Shown: positions 1 to 7,427 of the stretch, one piece after another | Numbering within the stretch: position 1 is the stretch's first letter | Layout: each line of letters begins with the position of its first letter | From: a virus | DNA: 23,116 bases | Virus record (IMG/VR): IMGVR_UViG_3300032265_000317 | Location: 1-23,116 of that record | Direction: 5' to 3' (one strand) | Notes under the pieces: model-generated | The model's database searches: none | What the model saw: the letters and a program-made list of their open reading frames with translations, nothing else | Told to the model about the DNA's origin: nothing | Position numbers and translations under genes: made by a program

Positions 1-1
1 A

Positions 2-208
2 GTAGTGTATATTATATCTCTACTCCATTTCCCTAAACTAGATTGCTGTCGTCCAGTGTTATCCTGGTTGGCAGGATCATTTTGGATCTGGTTGACATTT
101 TCGCAGCCTGTTTCTATTATGGCAATACCTGTGTTTTTACTCGGTATTTCTAACATAGTAGCATTCCTTATAAATACAGTAATACTGAGTGAAACATGGA
201 AACCATAA
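2..208 (+). CDS. Small hydrophobic membrane protein, 5' end outside window
   Basis: The frame is open to the left edge of the window. A GTG at base 5 would give 67 residues, but no ribosome binding site can be seen there, so the gene probably starts further left. The visible part has two strongly hydrophobic stretches, around residues 17-33 and 38-62 counted from the GTG, and ends with a short polar tail. It would sit in the inner membrane. Its last 13 bases overlap the start of the next gene, so the two are translationally linked. Small membrane proteins next to an anchored coiled-coil protein can be holins in phages, and the hydrophobic pattern also loosely recalls small transporters of the SemiSWEET type. 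Neither reading is supported by a clear motif, so no function is assigned. Confidence 0.45.
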   Translation, partial: VVYIISLLHFPKLDCCRPVLSWLAGSFWIWLTFSQPVSIMAIPVFLLGISNIVAFLINTVILSETWKP

Positions 209-528
209 TAGTAACTGCATTTAATACACTTAATGGAAGCTCGGGTGTTCTGAGTTTCCTAATAAGTATGTCTGCCTTAACCTTCGGTGCTTGGTTGTAT
301 TTTAGAAAAACCAAAATCGAAGAAGTTACATCAGTAGGCACATTACAACAGAAACAAATAACAAGCCTTCTCGAGCAAATTCAATTTCTCGCAGAAGAAC
401 TAACAAAGGCAAGAAGTCAAATTGCCGAAATTCATGAACAGAATGTTCATCTAATGCAACAAGTAAGAGAGTCCAATCATAGAATACAGGAATTGGAACG
501 TCTCCTTGATATTAACAGGAGTTTATAA
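196..528 (+). CDS. Membrane-anchored coiled-coil protein (possible inner-membrane spanin-like)
   Basis: A 110-residue protein. One transmembrane segment lies at about residues 15-36, followed by a basic residue cluster (FRKTK) and then a long, Gln/Glu/Lys-rich amphipathic region at about 48-107 with heptad-like Leu/Ile spacing, predicted to be a coiled coil. This anchor-plus-coil layout matches inner-membrane spanins (Rz-like), which help disrupt the envelope at lysis, but it also fits many other small phage membrane proteins. The ATG at 196 lies inside the preceding membrane-protein gene, and its stop is followed within a few bases by the next gene. The family is not recognised from sequence; the lysis role is inference from topology and position. 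Confidence 0.6.
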   Translation: METIIVTAFNTLNGSSGVLSFLISMSALTFGAWLYFRKTKIEEVTSVGTLQQKQITSLLEQIQFLAEELTKARSQIAEIHEQNVHLMQQVRESNHRIQELERLLDINRSL

Positions 529-530
529 TT

Positions 531-974
531 ATGTCAGCAATGTCAAACTATCTAGAAAACAAATTGGTAGATCACATCTTCCGAGCAACTTCGTTTACTG
601 CACCAACAACGCTATATGTTGCTCTGTATACCGCAGCCCCATCTGATGCAGGTGGTGGTACTGAAGTTACTGGAACTGGTTATTCAAGAGCATCAGTATT
701 GTCATCAGCGACAGCCTGGGCCAATACACAGGCATCAGGAACTGGTGCATCATCAGAATCAGCTGGTGGTACAGGTGGCCGGACTTCTAATAGTTCCGCT
801 ATTACCTTTGCAACTCCTTCTGCCTCATGGGGCACAGTAACTTACTTTGGTATTCTAGATGCCGCTACAGGTGGTAATCTATTATTTCAAGGAGCATTGA
901 CTGTATCACAAACAGTTAACATAGGAAACACAGTATCCTTTGCTGCTGGAGCTCTACAGATTACTTTCGCTTAA
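531..974 (+). CDS. Small virion structural protein, probable tail-fibre/capsid-associated
   Basis: A 147-residue protein. The N-terminal part (NYLENKLVDHIFRATSF then PTTLYVALYTAAPSD) is a pattern shared by many small phage structural proteins annotated as tail-fibre or decoration-like. The rest is rich in Gly, Ser, Thr and Ala with alternating hydrophobic residues, as expected for an all-beta virion domain. The start at 531 is chosen over a second ATG at 540 because AGGAG at 517-521 is correctly spaced only for 531. The gene opens the adhesin module and is followed by a strong hairpin terminator, so it ends one transcription unit. Its exact place in the particle is not known from sequence. 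Confidence 0.75.
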   Translation: MSAMSNYLENKLVDHIFRATSFTAPTTLYVALYTAAPSDAGGGTEVTGTGYSRASVLSSATAWANTQASGTGASSESAGGTGGRTSNSSAITFATPSASWGTVTYFGILDAATGGNLLFQGALTVSQTVNIGNTVSFAAGALQITFA

Positions 975-992
975 TATGTTAGTAATACGTAT

Positions 993-1023
993 AGGGCTGC
1001 TTTATTGCAGCCCTTTCCGTTTC
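993..1023 (+). terminator. Rho-independent-type terminator after the 147-residue structural gene
   Basis: Perfect 8-bp stem AGGGCTGC (993-1000) paired with GCAGCCCT (1007-1014), a 6-base loop, then a T-rich run ttccgttt. It lies 19 bases after the stop codon and directly upstream of the CTAAATAA late-promoter motif. Confidence 0.85.
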
Positions 1024-1030
1024 TAAATAA
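1023..1030 (+). promoter_or_regulatory. Putative T4-type late promoter (CTAAATAA)
   Basis: CTAAATAA, 31 bases upstream of the ATG at 1054, just behind a hairpin terminator. It differs by one base from the T4 late element TATAAATA in the aligned core and recurs in five other gaps of this window. Confidence 0.75.
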
Positions 1031-1053
1031 GAAAGCAGTGTAAGGATTCATAA

Positions 1054-1506
1054 ATGCCAATATATGCAGACCGAGTAAAAGATAGTACCACCATTACAGG
1101 TACTGATTCAATAACACTCGCTAATTCTGCTCCTGCAGGATATCAGACATTCGCCACAGCGTTTGGATCTGGCACCAATACCGTAACATACTGTATTGCA
1201 GAACAATCTGGCTCAAATTGGGAAGTAGGAACTGGATCGTTTAACGGTAGTACAGTTCTTACTCGTGCTACTGTATTTGCCTCAAGCAGCGGAGGTGCCA
1301 AAGTAAATTTTGGCGCAGGTACTAAAGACGTGTTTTGTACAGTCCCAGCGAAGTACTTGACTCGCGTAACTAAGTCTACAACAGCTCCTTCCGGCGCAAT
1401 AGAAGGTGATACTTGGCTTGACCCATCAACAGGTTCTTGGTTAATGTACCTTGAATCCGGAGGTGGCGTCGCGTCTAGTGGCTGGGTAGAAATAGGGAGA
1501 CCTTAA
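1054..1506 (+). CDS. Small structural protein of the tail-fibre module
   Basis: A 150-residue protein. It starts with a pattern (IYADRVKDSTTITGTDSITL) and has a later NFGAGTKDVF motif that recur in small phage virion proteins and in N-terminal fibre domains. The central part alternates hydrophobic and Ser/Thr/Gly residues, suggesting a beta-sandwich. The C-terminal segment (about residues 112-150) contains GDTWLDPSTGSWLMY, a motif often seen in phage fibre or baseplate-attached proteins. AGGA at 1043-1046 supports the start at 1054, and a late-promoter motif lies just upstream. It ends 2 bases before the large fibre gene and probably acts with it, perhaps as an adaptor; this role is inference. 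Confidence 0.75.
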   Translation: MPIYADRVKDSTTITGTDSITLANSAPAGYQTFATAFGSGTNTVTYCIAEQSGSNWEVGTGSFNGSTVLTRATVFASSSGGAKVNFGAGTKDVFCTVPAKYLTRVTKSTTAPSGAIEGDTWLDPSTGSWLMYLESGGGVASSGWVEIGRP

Positions 1507-1508
1507 AC

Positions 1509-3911
1509 ATGTCATATGATTTAACAGCCCCACTACTAGATGGCACACTAAGAATTCTTGGAACCAAACAATATATTTACAATGCAGCTAAGACTAGATG
1601 GGATCGTGTTTTACCTAAACTCTTGGCAGCAGATATTACTGTTGACTATGATGGCAAAGAAACAGGTAACAGTTACATCGCAAACCAATATGTAACAGGT
1701 ACTGTTACTTGGAATCAGCCAGTTACTTCTTTTGGCGCAAGTAACATTACTTTTACGTTTGGTAGCGGCACAATTTTTAACAACACCGTTACCCAAGATT
1801 TAGCTGATCCTAAAAAATACACATTCTTATTTCAGTATTCCGGCGCTGTGGGGCAGTTCTCAATCCCAGCAAGCAGTGTAACATCATCGCAGGATAATAC
1901 TGTTAATCCATTAACAATTTACTCGCCTGCTATTCCTGGTGTATATAAGCCGTATCCTGTAATAACTATTGTTCCTAAAACTGGTGCTTTTGTTTCAGTT
2001 TATTCAATAGCTGATTCATTCACTCCAGGGGTTACTCGATATTTTTCTACAAACTTAGCATCAGCAACTACTTCATCAGTACGTCTTAAAGTTGCTTTTC
2101 AAAACTTTATAAGCGTCGCAACTACTTCATATACAACTGGAGACATCGATAGAACGAAAATCGTCGGAACTCCTAGCTTTTCTGTCAACGGTATATATAC
2201 AACTGCTGACGGAAATACTACAGCCAGCGTATCAACATCCACAAGATTTACAGATTTATATTATAGCTTAAGCAGCACAATCAACACACCTGTTTTAACC
2301 TACATTTCAATTGCAGCATCAGCATATAGTGATAACGGCATTAGCAACGATGCTTCACCCAAAGTATATTTTGCAAATTTGCCATCAAATTCAGTTGGAA
2401 TGACAGCTTCAACTTATAATGTTAACTTCGCCAACAGCAACGCGCAAGTTGGTGGAATTCAAATAGCGTTTGATCACTATCTAGCTCTGCTTCAGAGTAT
2501 GCCATCATTATCTGGGATTACGCGGGTTAGTGGGACTGGCACTGGATCACTGTCAAACCTTCGACGATTGACAACGAATTTTCCTGGAAATACTCTTTAC
2601 GCAGATTACACACTAGCTGCAACGCCCGAAGACTACACTGAAACTTTTAGAGTACCAGCGAGTTGGGCAACTTTTGATGGTACAACTAACGTAATAAAAG
2701 ACCCAACATCCGCAGGTAATGCATTTACAACAAGAACAAATAGTTCTTCCGTCGATATTCCAATTACTGTCGTCCGCTCTGCAGTTACAGTAACAACTAC
2801 TATCCCAACAAATGGCGCTACTTCAGTTTCAAGTAATTCAATAGTTTTATATTTCAACAGAACAATGACATCAGTAGCTGGAAAAAACTACCGCATTCGT
2901 ACAGGCGACTCAAATGGTACAATTGTCGTAAATGCGCAGGTTCCAACTGCGTTATCAGTATATGGTGTTGATGTTACTTACACAGGAATGGCTGCAAATA
3001 CAAATTACTATATTGAATTTGATCCTGGGTCTTATGTTGATGCGTACGGTAACTCCTCGCCAACTGTTGCGTTTAGTTTCCAAACTGCTGCAGAACAGCC
3101 TTCTGATATAGTTTTCCAGAATACGTTTGGAACATACTCGTGGGTTGTTCCACCTTTCGTTACACGTATTAGTGCGGTCGGTATTGGTACTGGCGCGGAT
3201 GGCTCGCAAGCACCATACATCTCAGGCGGCTGCAACGGATGCCCTACATATTACTATGGTGGCGGCGCAGGTGGTGTGGGAGGCGGTCTTTCTTACAGGA
3301 ACAATATTTCAGTCACACCTGGAGAAACACTAACTATAAATTTCTCGACAAGTGTTAATATTAAACGTGGTAGTGTTTTCTTATTGAGTGCCAGAGGAGG
3401 AATTGCTGGCGGCAACGGTGGTGGCACTGTTGATGGAGTTACTCATGATGGTGGTGGGAATGGTGGTTTGTCAGGGGTTTCGGTTTCTAATTCAACGCCT
3501 GTCAATCGAGGCGGCGGTGGCGGCGGCGGTGCTGGTGGTTATAGTGGGGCTGGTGGAGTCGGCGGCGGCGGTTCGACTAATCCTGCTAATGGCAGTGCAG
3601 GAACTGGAGGAGCAGGAGGTGGTGGCTCCAGCGGCAATGCGGGTCAATATGGTGGTAATGGCGGTGGCGTCGGATTGTACGGAGTAGGATCTAATGGCGT
3701 CGGGGGTTCTACACAATCAACAGGATCATATGGTGGGAATGGTGGTGATGGTAGTAATGGTTCAAACGGCATCTTTGGTGCCGGAGGTGGTGGTGGATAC
3801 GCAGTGTTAGACACTCACAGCGGCAGCAGCGGCAAACTTGGCGCTGTTCGTATTTTATGGGGCACTGGTCGATCATTCCCAAGTACAAACGTCAGCACAC
3901 AAACATCTTAA
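1509..3911 (+). CDS. Large tail fibre / receptor-binding adhesin with glycine-rich tip
   Basis: An 800-residue protein, the main adhesin candidate in this window. The N-terminal segment (about 1-40) has a short W/Y motif (NAAKTRWDRVL) suited to attachment. It is followed by several Ser/Thr-rich beta domains. Residues about 427-527 resemble a bacterial Ig-like (Big_5/SbsA-type) domain, with PTNGATSVSSNSIVLYFN and a NTNYYIEF segment. Residues about 537-800 form a glycine-rich domain that opens with the YSWVVPPFVTRI pattern and ends with GAVRILWGTGRSFPST, a C-terminal signature found in many T4-like fibre tips. Gly-rich tips of this kind are used for host receptor recognition, as in the gp38-type adhesins. 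GGGA at 1495-1498 gives a suitable binding site. Variable receptor specificity is expected here. Confidence 0.88.
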   Translation: MSYDLTAPLLDGTLRILGTKQYIYNAAKTRWDRVLPKLLAADITVDYDGKETGNSYIANQYVTGTVTWNQPVTSFGASNITFTFGSGTIFNNTVTQDLADPKKYTFLFQYSGAVGQFSIPASSVTSSQDNTVNPLTIYSPAIPGVYKPYPVITIVPKTGAFVSVYSIADSFTPGVTRYFSTNLASATTSSVRLKVAFQNFISVATTSYTTGDIDRTKIVGTPSFSVNGIYTTADGNTTASVSTSTRFTDLYYSLSSTINTPVLTYISIAASAYSDNGISNDASPKVYFANLPSNSVGMTASTYNVNFANSNAQVGGIQIAFDHYLALLQSMPSLSGITRVSGTGTGSLSNLRRLTTNFPGNTLYADYTLAATPEDYTETFRVPASWATFDGTTNVIKDPTSAGNAFTTRTNSSSVDIPITVVRSAVTVTTTIPTNGATSVSSNSIVLYFNRTMTSVAGKNYRIRTGDSNGTIVVNAQVPTALSVYGVDVTYTGMAANTNYYIEFDPGSYVDAYGNSSPTVAFSFQTAAEQPSDIVFQNTFGTYSWVVPPFVTRISAVGIGTGADGSQAPYISGGCNGCPTYYYGGGAGGVGGGLSYRNNISVTPGETLTINFSTSVNIKRGSVFLLSARGGIAGGNGGGTVDGVTHDGGGNGGLSGVSVSNSTPVNRGGGGGGGAGGYSGAGGVGGGGSTNPANGSAGTGGAGGGGSSGNAGQYGGNGGGVGLYGVGSNGVGGSTQSTGSYGGNGGDGSNGSNGIFGAGGGGGYAVLDTHSGSSGKLGAVRILWGTGRSFPSTNVSTQTS
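3253..3798 (+). repeat. Glycine-rich low-complexity tract of the fibre tip
   Basis: Dense GGT/GGC/GGA codons encode many Gly-Gly clusters separated by short Ser/Asn/Ala-containing segments. The DNA is more GC-rich than its surroundings and contains short near-repeats such as ggtggtggt and ggcggcgg, which are prone to recombination or slippage. It corresponds to about residues 582-763 of the adhesin. Confidence 0.85.
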
Positions 3912-3923
3912 GCGGAGCCACCT

Positions 3924-4256
3924 ATGGAAACCATGCAACAATTTTTTATTAAAATGCAGGACGGGATACCAGAAGGTCATCCGTTCTTTTTGAGTAATCT
4001 TTTACAATGTGGTATAGAACCGCGAGGACAACCTAATTGGGCAGAGTTTTTGCCGCAGCCACATGATATTCTAGTCGGTAGATATCAAGTATTAGAACAA
4101 CAGTACGTCGTTGAAGAAGATAAGGTTTTAGGTAAATGGTTTGCTCGTGATATGACTGAAGAAGAGCGCGCAGAACTTCCTCCAGAACCCATGCCACAAA
4201 TAACACAGGCAGAAATGGCAAAAATGACAGGAAGTGCTCCAGATGTTATCGAATAA
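3924..4256 (+). CDS. Small fibre-module protein, possible tail-fibre assembly/chaperone factor
   Basis: A 110-residue acidic protein with no signal or membrane segment. The N-terminus (QQFFIKMQDGIPEGHPFF) and the following segment with HDILVGRYQVLEQQY and GKWFARDMTEEE form a compact pattern seen in small proteins encoded next to tail-fibre genes in T4-like phages. The position directly after the big adhesin (12-base gap, GGAG at 3914-3917) is typical for fibre assembly chaperones. Its function is inferred only from this position. The 3' end overlaps the following cupin gene by 14 bases. Confidence 0.6.
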   Translation: METMQQFFIKMQDGIPEGHPFFLSNLLQCGIEPRGQPNWAEFLPQPHDILVGRYQVLEQQYVVEEDKVLGKWFARDMTEEERAELPPEPMPQITQAEMAKMTGSAPDVIE

Positions 4257-4524
4257 AAGAGCTGATTTTGGGGGACTCAAAGCTGTTATTTTTGACTTCG
4301 AGTTTAAAGGTGATATTTTGCCTATGCACGTCCACGACCAATCAAGTATTCATATTACCGTTGTTGCGCGAGGAAGCATCAAAGCCTACTCACACGATTG
4401 GCAAAAAGAATCTAGTGCAGGTGCTGTACTAAATTTCCGAGAGGGAGAGCCACATGAGATTGTGGCTCTTGAAGACGGCACTAGGATCGTTAATATTCTG
4501 CGCAATACTTTCGAAGAGCAATAA
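4243..4524 (+). CDS. Small single-domain cupin-like protein
   Basis: A 93-residue protein. It shows a cupin-type double-stranded beta-helix pattern: a first motif with PMHVHDQSSIHITVVARGSI, supplying paired histidines, and a second with FREGEPHEIVAL, supplying a third histidine. These could bind one metal ion. The start at ATG 4243 is preferred over the upstream GTG 4234 because AGGAAG at 4229-4234 is well placed for it. It overlaps the preceding gene by 14 bases and so is translationally coupled to the fibre module. Small cupins occur near fibre and modification genes in several phages, but the substrate cannot be predicted; it could also be a non-enzymatic virion component. Confidence 0.75.
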   Translation: MLSNKRADFGGLKAVIFDFEFKGDILPMHVHDQSSIHITVVARGSIKAYSHDWQKESSAGAVLNFREGEPHEIVALEDGTRIVNILRNTFEEQ

Positions 4525-4534
4525 AGAAAAATAA

Positions 4535-5941
4535 ATGTTAAGTTTTAACCCAATATCATCAAACTCAATATCTGATATAAAAATATCTGGTGTAAACAGA
4601 GTATTTGATGTTGCGTTAGATGAAATTGCAGTAACAGCGTCATCAGAAATTTCTGGTGTATCTACTTCTGCATCAATAGTTGAAACTAACTCTACTACAT
4701 CGACAGAATCCACTTTACTGACAATCAGTGGAACTATAGCAGAAACTTTCTCTAGTTCCTCAACAGAAACCACAACTTTAACTGCTGTTGTTAATATAGC
4801 AGAAACAACTGCTACTGTATCATCAGAAACCTCTAGCAATGTTAGAGATTTAACCGAAACATCTGTATCTACAAGCACAGTACAAACGCCAACTCTTGTA
4901 TACGTAGTATCACTAGCTGAATCTGCATCAACAGCGTCTACTGAAACTAGTAGTATTTCTTTAGTTGCCTCTGTAGCTGAATCAACTGCTGTTTCTGAAT
5001 CATCTACTAGTTCTGTTGGTTTATTACAGGCTACTATAAATTGCGCAGCAACAGTAACAGCTCTGCTTGATCTAGATGGTAATACAGAAGGATCTCCGGC
5101 TGGAACTGCTGCTCCTGGTTTCACTCCACTAACAAGTGTTGTTCTTGCTCAACATATAGAGTCAGCTCCAGCAGCGACCTATACTGTAACAGCTGACTTT
5201 GATCCATTATTAGAGACTGAGATTACTTCGGTGTTCTTCAATGATAATCCAGCGAATGTACTAAGTTATTCTATTATTGGTCCAGATGTTTTCATTACTA
5301 CCAATACACCAGCAGACGTTTATGCACAGGCATCTACGTTTATGGTGAACAGAAAAGTTGTTCCGCAGTTTAACGAATTCATTAACTATAATGTTAGATT
5401 TAACACAATAGTGAAACGTGATAATGATGGTAGGAATTTCTATTCAAATAAATTCTACTCTGAACAGAATGTCACCTGCTTCCTACAAGATGATGGAGCA
5501 GGGGCAATTGATCTTTATGAAGAAGTAACTCCAGGAACTACAAAGAAATTAAAGACAGTTGGTAGAATAGACTATACCACTGGATTCGTCGAGGTTCGAA
5601 ACCTAATGATTACTTCTCTGTATGATCTTGAGTTATTCTTCTTTGTAGAATCTCTTGATTCAATAATTCCTACGAAAGATTACTTCACTGCACAGAATAA
5701 TCTATTAGTACAGAGCAAGACAATAACATTTCCAACAGGTGAACAAGTTGAGATTAGTCAGTATGAGAAGCAGACTGACATCGTTGATCTGGAGATATAT
5801 GTTACTGCCAGATCATATGCATTGGCTAATCCATTAACTACAGTTGAGACAAGAACAGCGAAATATGTTCTTAGAATTGTTCCGGATTATGATCTCGGTA
5901 AGAATGCGATTAAACAACTTGTCTTAGAACAAGCAGCATAA
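4535..5941 (+). CDS. Virion structural protein with Ser/Thr-rich repeat shaft
   Basis: A 468-residue protein in two parts. Residues about 27-168 are an array of about 20-residue repeats, each with an (I/V/L)(A/V)E(T/S) step followed by Ser/Thr-rich segments. Residues about 190-468 form a folded region, with RKVVPQFNEFINYNVRF, a GRIDYTTGFVEV motif and a final hydrophobic-rich stretch. The IDYTTG pattern recalls C-terminal segments of T4 gp6-like baseplate wedge proteins, but the match is weak. In T4 the place just before gene 13 holds the short fibre and whisker (fibritin) genes, so a neck fibre or baseplate-attached fibre is a reasonable guess. No good ribosome binding site is visible before the ATG. 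The particle position is unknown. Confidence 0.65.
   Translation: MLSFNPISSNSISDIKISGVNRVFDVALDEIAVTASSEISGVSTSASIVETNSTTSTESTLLTISGTIAETFSSSSTETTTLTAVVNIAETTATVSSETSSNVRDLTETSVSTSTVQTPTLVYVVSLAESASTASTETSSISLVASVAESTAVSESSTSSVGLLQATINCAATVTALLDLDGNTEGSPAGTAAPGFTPLTSVVLAQHIESAPAATYTVTADFDPLLETEITSVFFNDNPANVLSYSIIGPDVFITTNTPADVYAQASTFMVNRKVVPQFNEFINYNVRFNTIVKRDNDGRNFYSNKFYSEQNVTCFLQDDGAGAIDLYEEVTPGTTKKLKTVGRIDYTTGFVEVRNLMITSLYDLELFFFVESLDSIIPTKDYFTAQNNLLVQSKTITFPTGEQVEISQYEKQTDIVDLEIYVTARSYALANPLTTVETRTAKYVLRIVPDYDLGKNAIKQLVLEQAA
4613..5038 (+). repeat. About 20-residue (60-base) protein repeats in the 468-residue virion protein
   Basis: Glu residues recur at positions 30, 50, 70, 90, 108, 129 and 149 of the protein, in the contexts DEIA, VETN, AETF, AETT, TETS, AESA and AEST. 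A second TE(T/S) element appears between most of them. The spacing is close to 20 residues and the copies have diverged at the DNA level. Confidence 0.8.
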
Positions 5942-5945
5942 TGCG

Positions 5946-5952
5946 CTAAATA
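5946..5952 (+). promoter_or_regulatory. Putative late promoter (CTAAATA) before gp13
   Basis: CTAAATA followed by C, 29 bases upstream of the gp13 ATG and 5 bases after the preceding stop. It matches seven of the eight bases of the motif found in the other gaps. Confidence 0.65.
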
Positions 5953-5974
5953 CAAAATAATCATAGGGGCTACT

Positions 5975-6721
5975 ATGTCAGTAACAAATCGCGAAGGTCT
6001 AAAGAATTATGCATTGAGAGCACTTGGTGCTCCGCTAATCACAATTGATATTGCCGATGAACAGGCAGAAGATCGGATTGATGAGGCATTAGGATTCTTT
6101 CGCGAATACTATTTTGATGGTATCGAGAAAGTATACTACAAGCACCTTGTTACTACACAAAACGTAACTGATAAATTTATTACACTACCAGACACTATCT
6201 GGAGTGTAAATCGTATTTTCCCATACCCAACAAGCAGCAGCTCTAGTTCGGTGAATATCTTTGACCTGCAATATCAGTTGAGAATGAATGACCTGAAGGA
6301 TTTGACCAGCACAAGTCTAATCTATTATCAACAGGCAATGAGCCATATTGCTCTAATTGATAATCTGTTGAATGTACAGAAGCAGTTTAGATTCAATAAA
6401 CTAAATGGGAAACTATATATTGATCAGAACTGGGGTATCGCTGGGTTGGCAGCTGGTCAATACCTTCTATTTGACGTATATACTGCATTAGACCCAACTG
6501 CTAGTCCTAAACTATGGGATGAGCGTTTATTCAAAAAATATGTTATCGCCCTATTTAAGAAACAATGGGGGACCAATGTCAAGAAATATCAGGGCATTCA
6601 ATTGCCAGGCGGAGTGACTATTGATGGACAGTCACTATATGAGGAAGGCAAGACCGAACAAGATGATATTGAAACTATGATTATGAGTCAGTTGTCGCCA
6701 CTAGAATTCTTTATGGGCTAA
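5975..6721 (+). CDS. gp13: Neck protein gp13 (head completion)
   Basis: A 248-residue homologue of T4 gp13, which with gp14 closes the filled head at the portal vertex and makes the site where the tail joins. The N-terminal region KNYALRALGAPLITIDIADE, followed by EDRIDEALGFFREYYFDG, is the hallmark of this family. The C-terminal part KPWDERLFKKY-like (LWDERLFKKY) and KKQWGTNVKKYQGIQLPGG is also typical. It is shorter than T4 gp13 (309 residues). AGGGG at 5965-5969 is well spaced for the ATG. It stands first in the gp13-gp14-gp15-gp17 run behind a late-promoter motif. Confidence 0.92.
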   Translation: MSVTNREGLKNYALRALGAPLITIDIADEQAEDRIDEALGFFREYYFDGIEKVYYKHLVTTQNVTDKFITLPDTIWSVNRIFPYPTSSSSSSVNIFDLQYQLRMNDLKDLTSTSLIYYQQAMSHIALIDNLLNVQKQFRFNKLNGKLYIDQNWGIAGLAAGQYLLFDVYTALDPTASPKLWDERLFKKYVIALFKKQWGTNVKKYQGIQLPGGVTIDGQSLYEEGKTEQDDIETMIMSQLSPLEFFMG

Positions 6722-6776
6722 TCCTCATAGTCACAGTTGAATTATACTCCATTAAACCAACTCATAAAATAAACTT

Positions 6777-7427
6777 ATGACTTTACGCCTGCATAACTCC
6801 GTATATGGGAATGAGAATCTGCTGATCGAATCTATGATCACGGAAGCCATCAATATGCACGGCGTAGATTTTATGTATATCCCAAGAAGTTTCGTTGGTA
6901 AAGAAGATCTGTATGGAGAAGATAGGTTGAGTCGCTTTAAGAATGCCTATCCTATCGTTATGTATATGGAGAACAGCGATGGTGGTTTCCAAGGACAGGG
7001 AGCATTCGCCTCGAAGTTCGGTCTAACGATGGAACAGTCTGCTACTCTAACTGTAGCAAGAAGAAATTGGGTTCAGGCAGTCGGTAGATATGGTGACACA
7101 ATCCTTCCGAACCGACCAGCTGAAGGTGATCTGTTATACTTTCCGATGACAGGTGGATTGTTCGAGATTATGTTCGTACAGCACCAAGACGCATTCTACC
7201 AGTTAGGTCAGTTGTATACCTACAAACTCACAGTAGAACTGTTCCGTTACAGCAGCGAAGTTATGGAAACTGGTGTTACAGATATCGATGCATTTATGGA
7301 AAACAAGAGTACTGATGTAACTCTTAATGATCCAGAGAAGCCAGATTCTTTCGGTGATAATAGTGAACTTCGCGCGAAGGCAGATGCCTTTGTTTTTGAC
7401 CTCAATAATCCTTTCGGGGAACTTTGA
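6777..7427 (+). CDS. gp14: Neck protein gp14 (head completion)
   Basis: A 216-residue homologue of T4 gp14 (256 residues), the partner of gp13 in the neck. It is a soluble protein, beginning with a segment containing ENLLIESMITEAINMHGVDF, then YIPRSFVGKEDLYGEDRLS, a pattern shared by T4-like gp14. Further along, FPMTGGLFEIMFVQ and FYQLGQLYTYKL match the general gp14 pattern. Its stop codon TGA overlaps the ATG of gp15 by one base (TGATG). The 55-base gap upstream has only a degenerate late-promoter-like stretch (cataaaata), and no clear ribosome binding site precedes the ATG. Confidence 0.9.
   Translation: MTLRLHNSVYGNENLLIESMITEAINMHGVDFMYIPRSFVGKEDLYGEDRLSRFKNAYPIVMYMENSDGGFQGQGAFASKFGLTMEQSATLTVARRNWVQAVGRYGDTILPNRPAEGDLLYFPMTGGLFEIMFVQHQDAFYQLGQLYTYKLTVELFRYSSEVMETGVTDIDAFMENKSTDVTLNDPEKPDSFGDNSELRAKADAFVFDLNNPFGEL

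Noticed and set aside
616-840. Open frame of 74 codons inside the 147-residue structural gene
   Set aside because: It is a shadow of the true gene: low-complexity Leu/Gln/His translation, no binding site.
3388-3687. Alternative + frame of 99 codons inside the Gly-rich fibre tip
   Set aside because: It is the frame-shifted reading of GGT/GGC-rich DNA, giving Ala/Val/Leu-rich low complexity, with no ribosome binding site.
4429-5124. Long antisense open frame of 231 codons opposite the repeat region
   Set aside because: It mirrors the Ser/Thr-rich repeats in the + strand gene, begins and ends without any gene signals, and all recognised genes are on the + strand.
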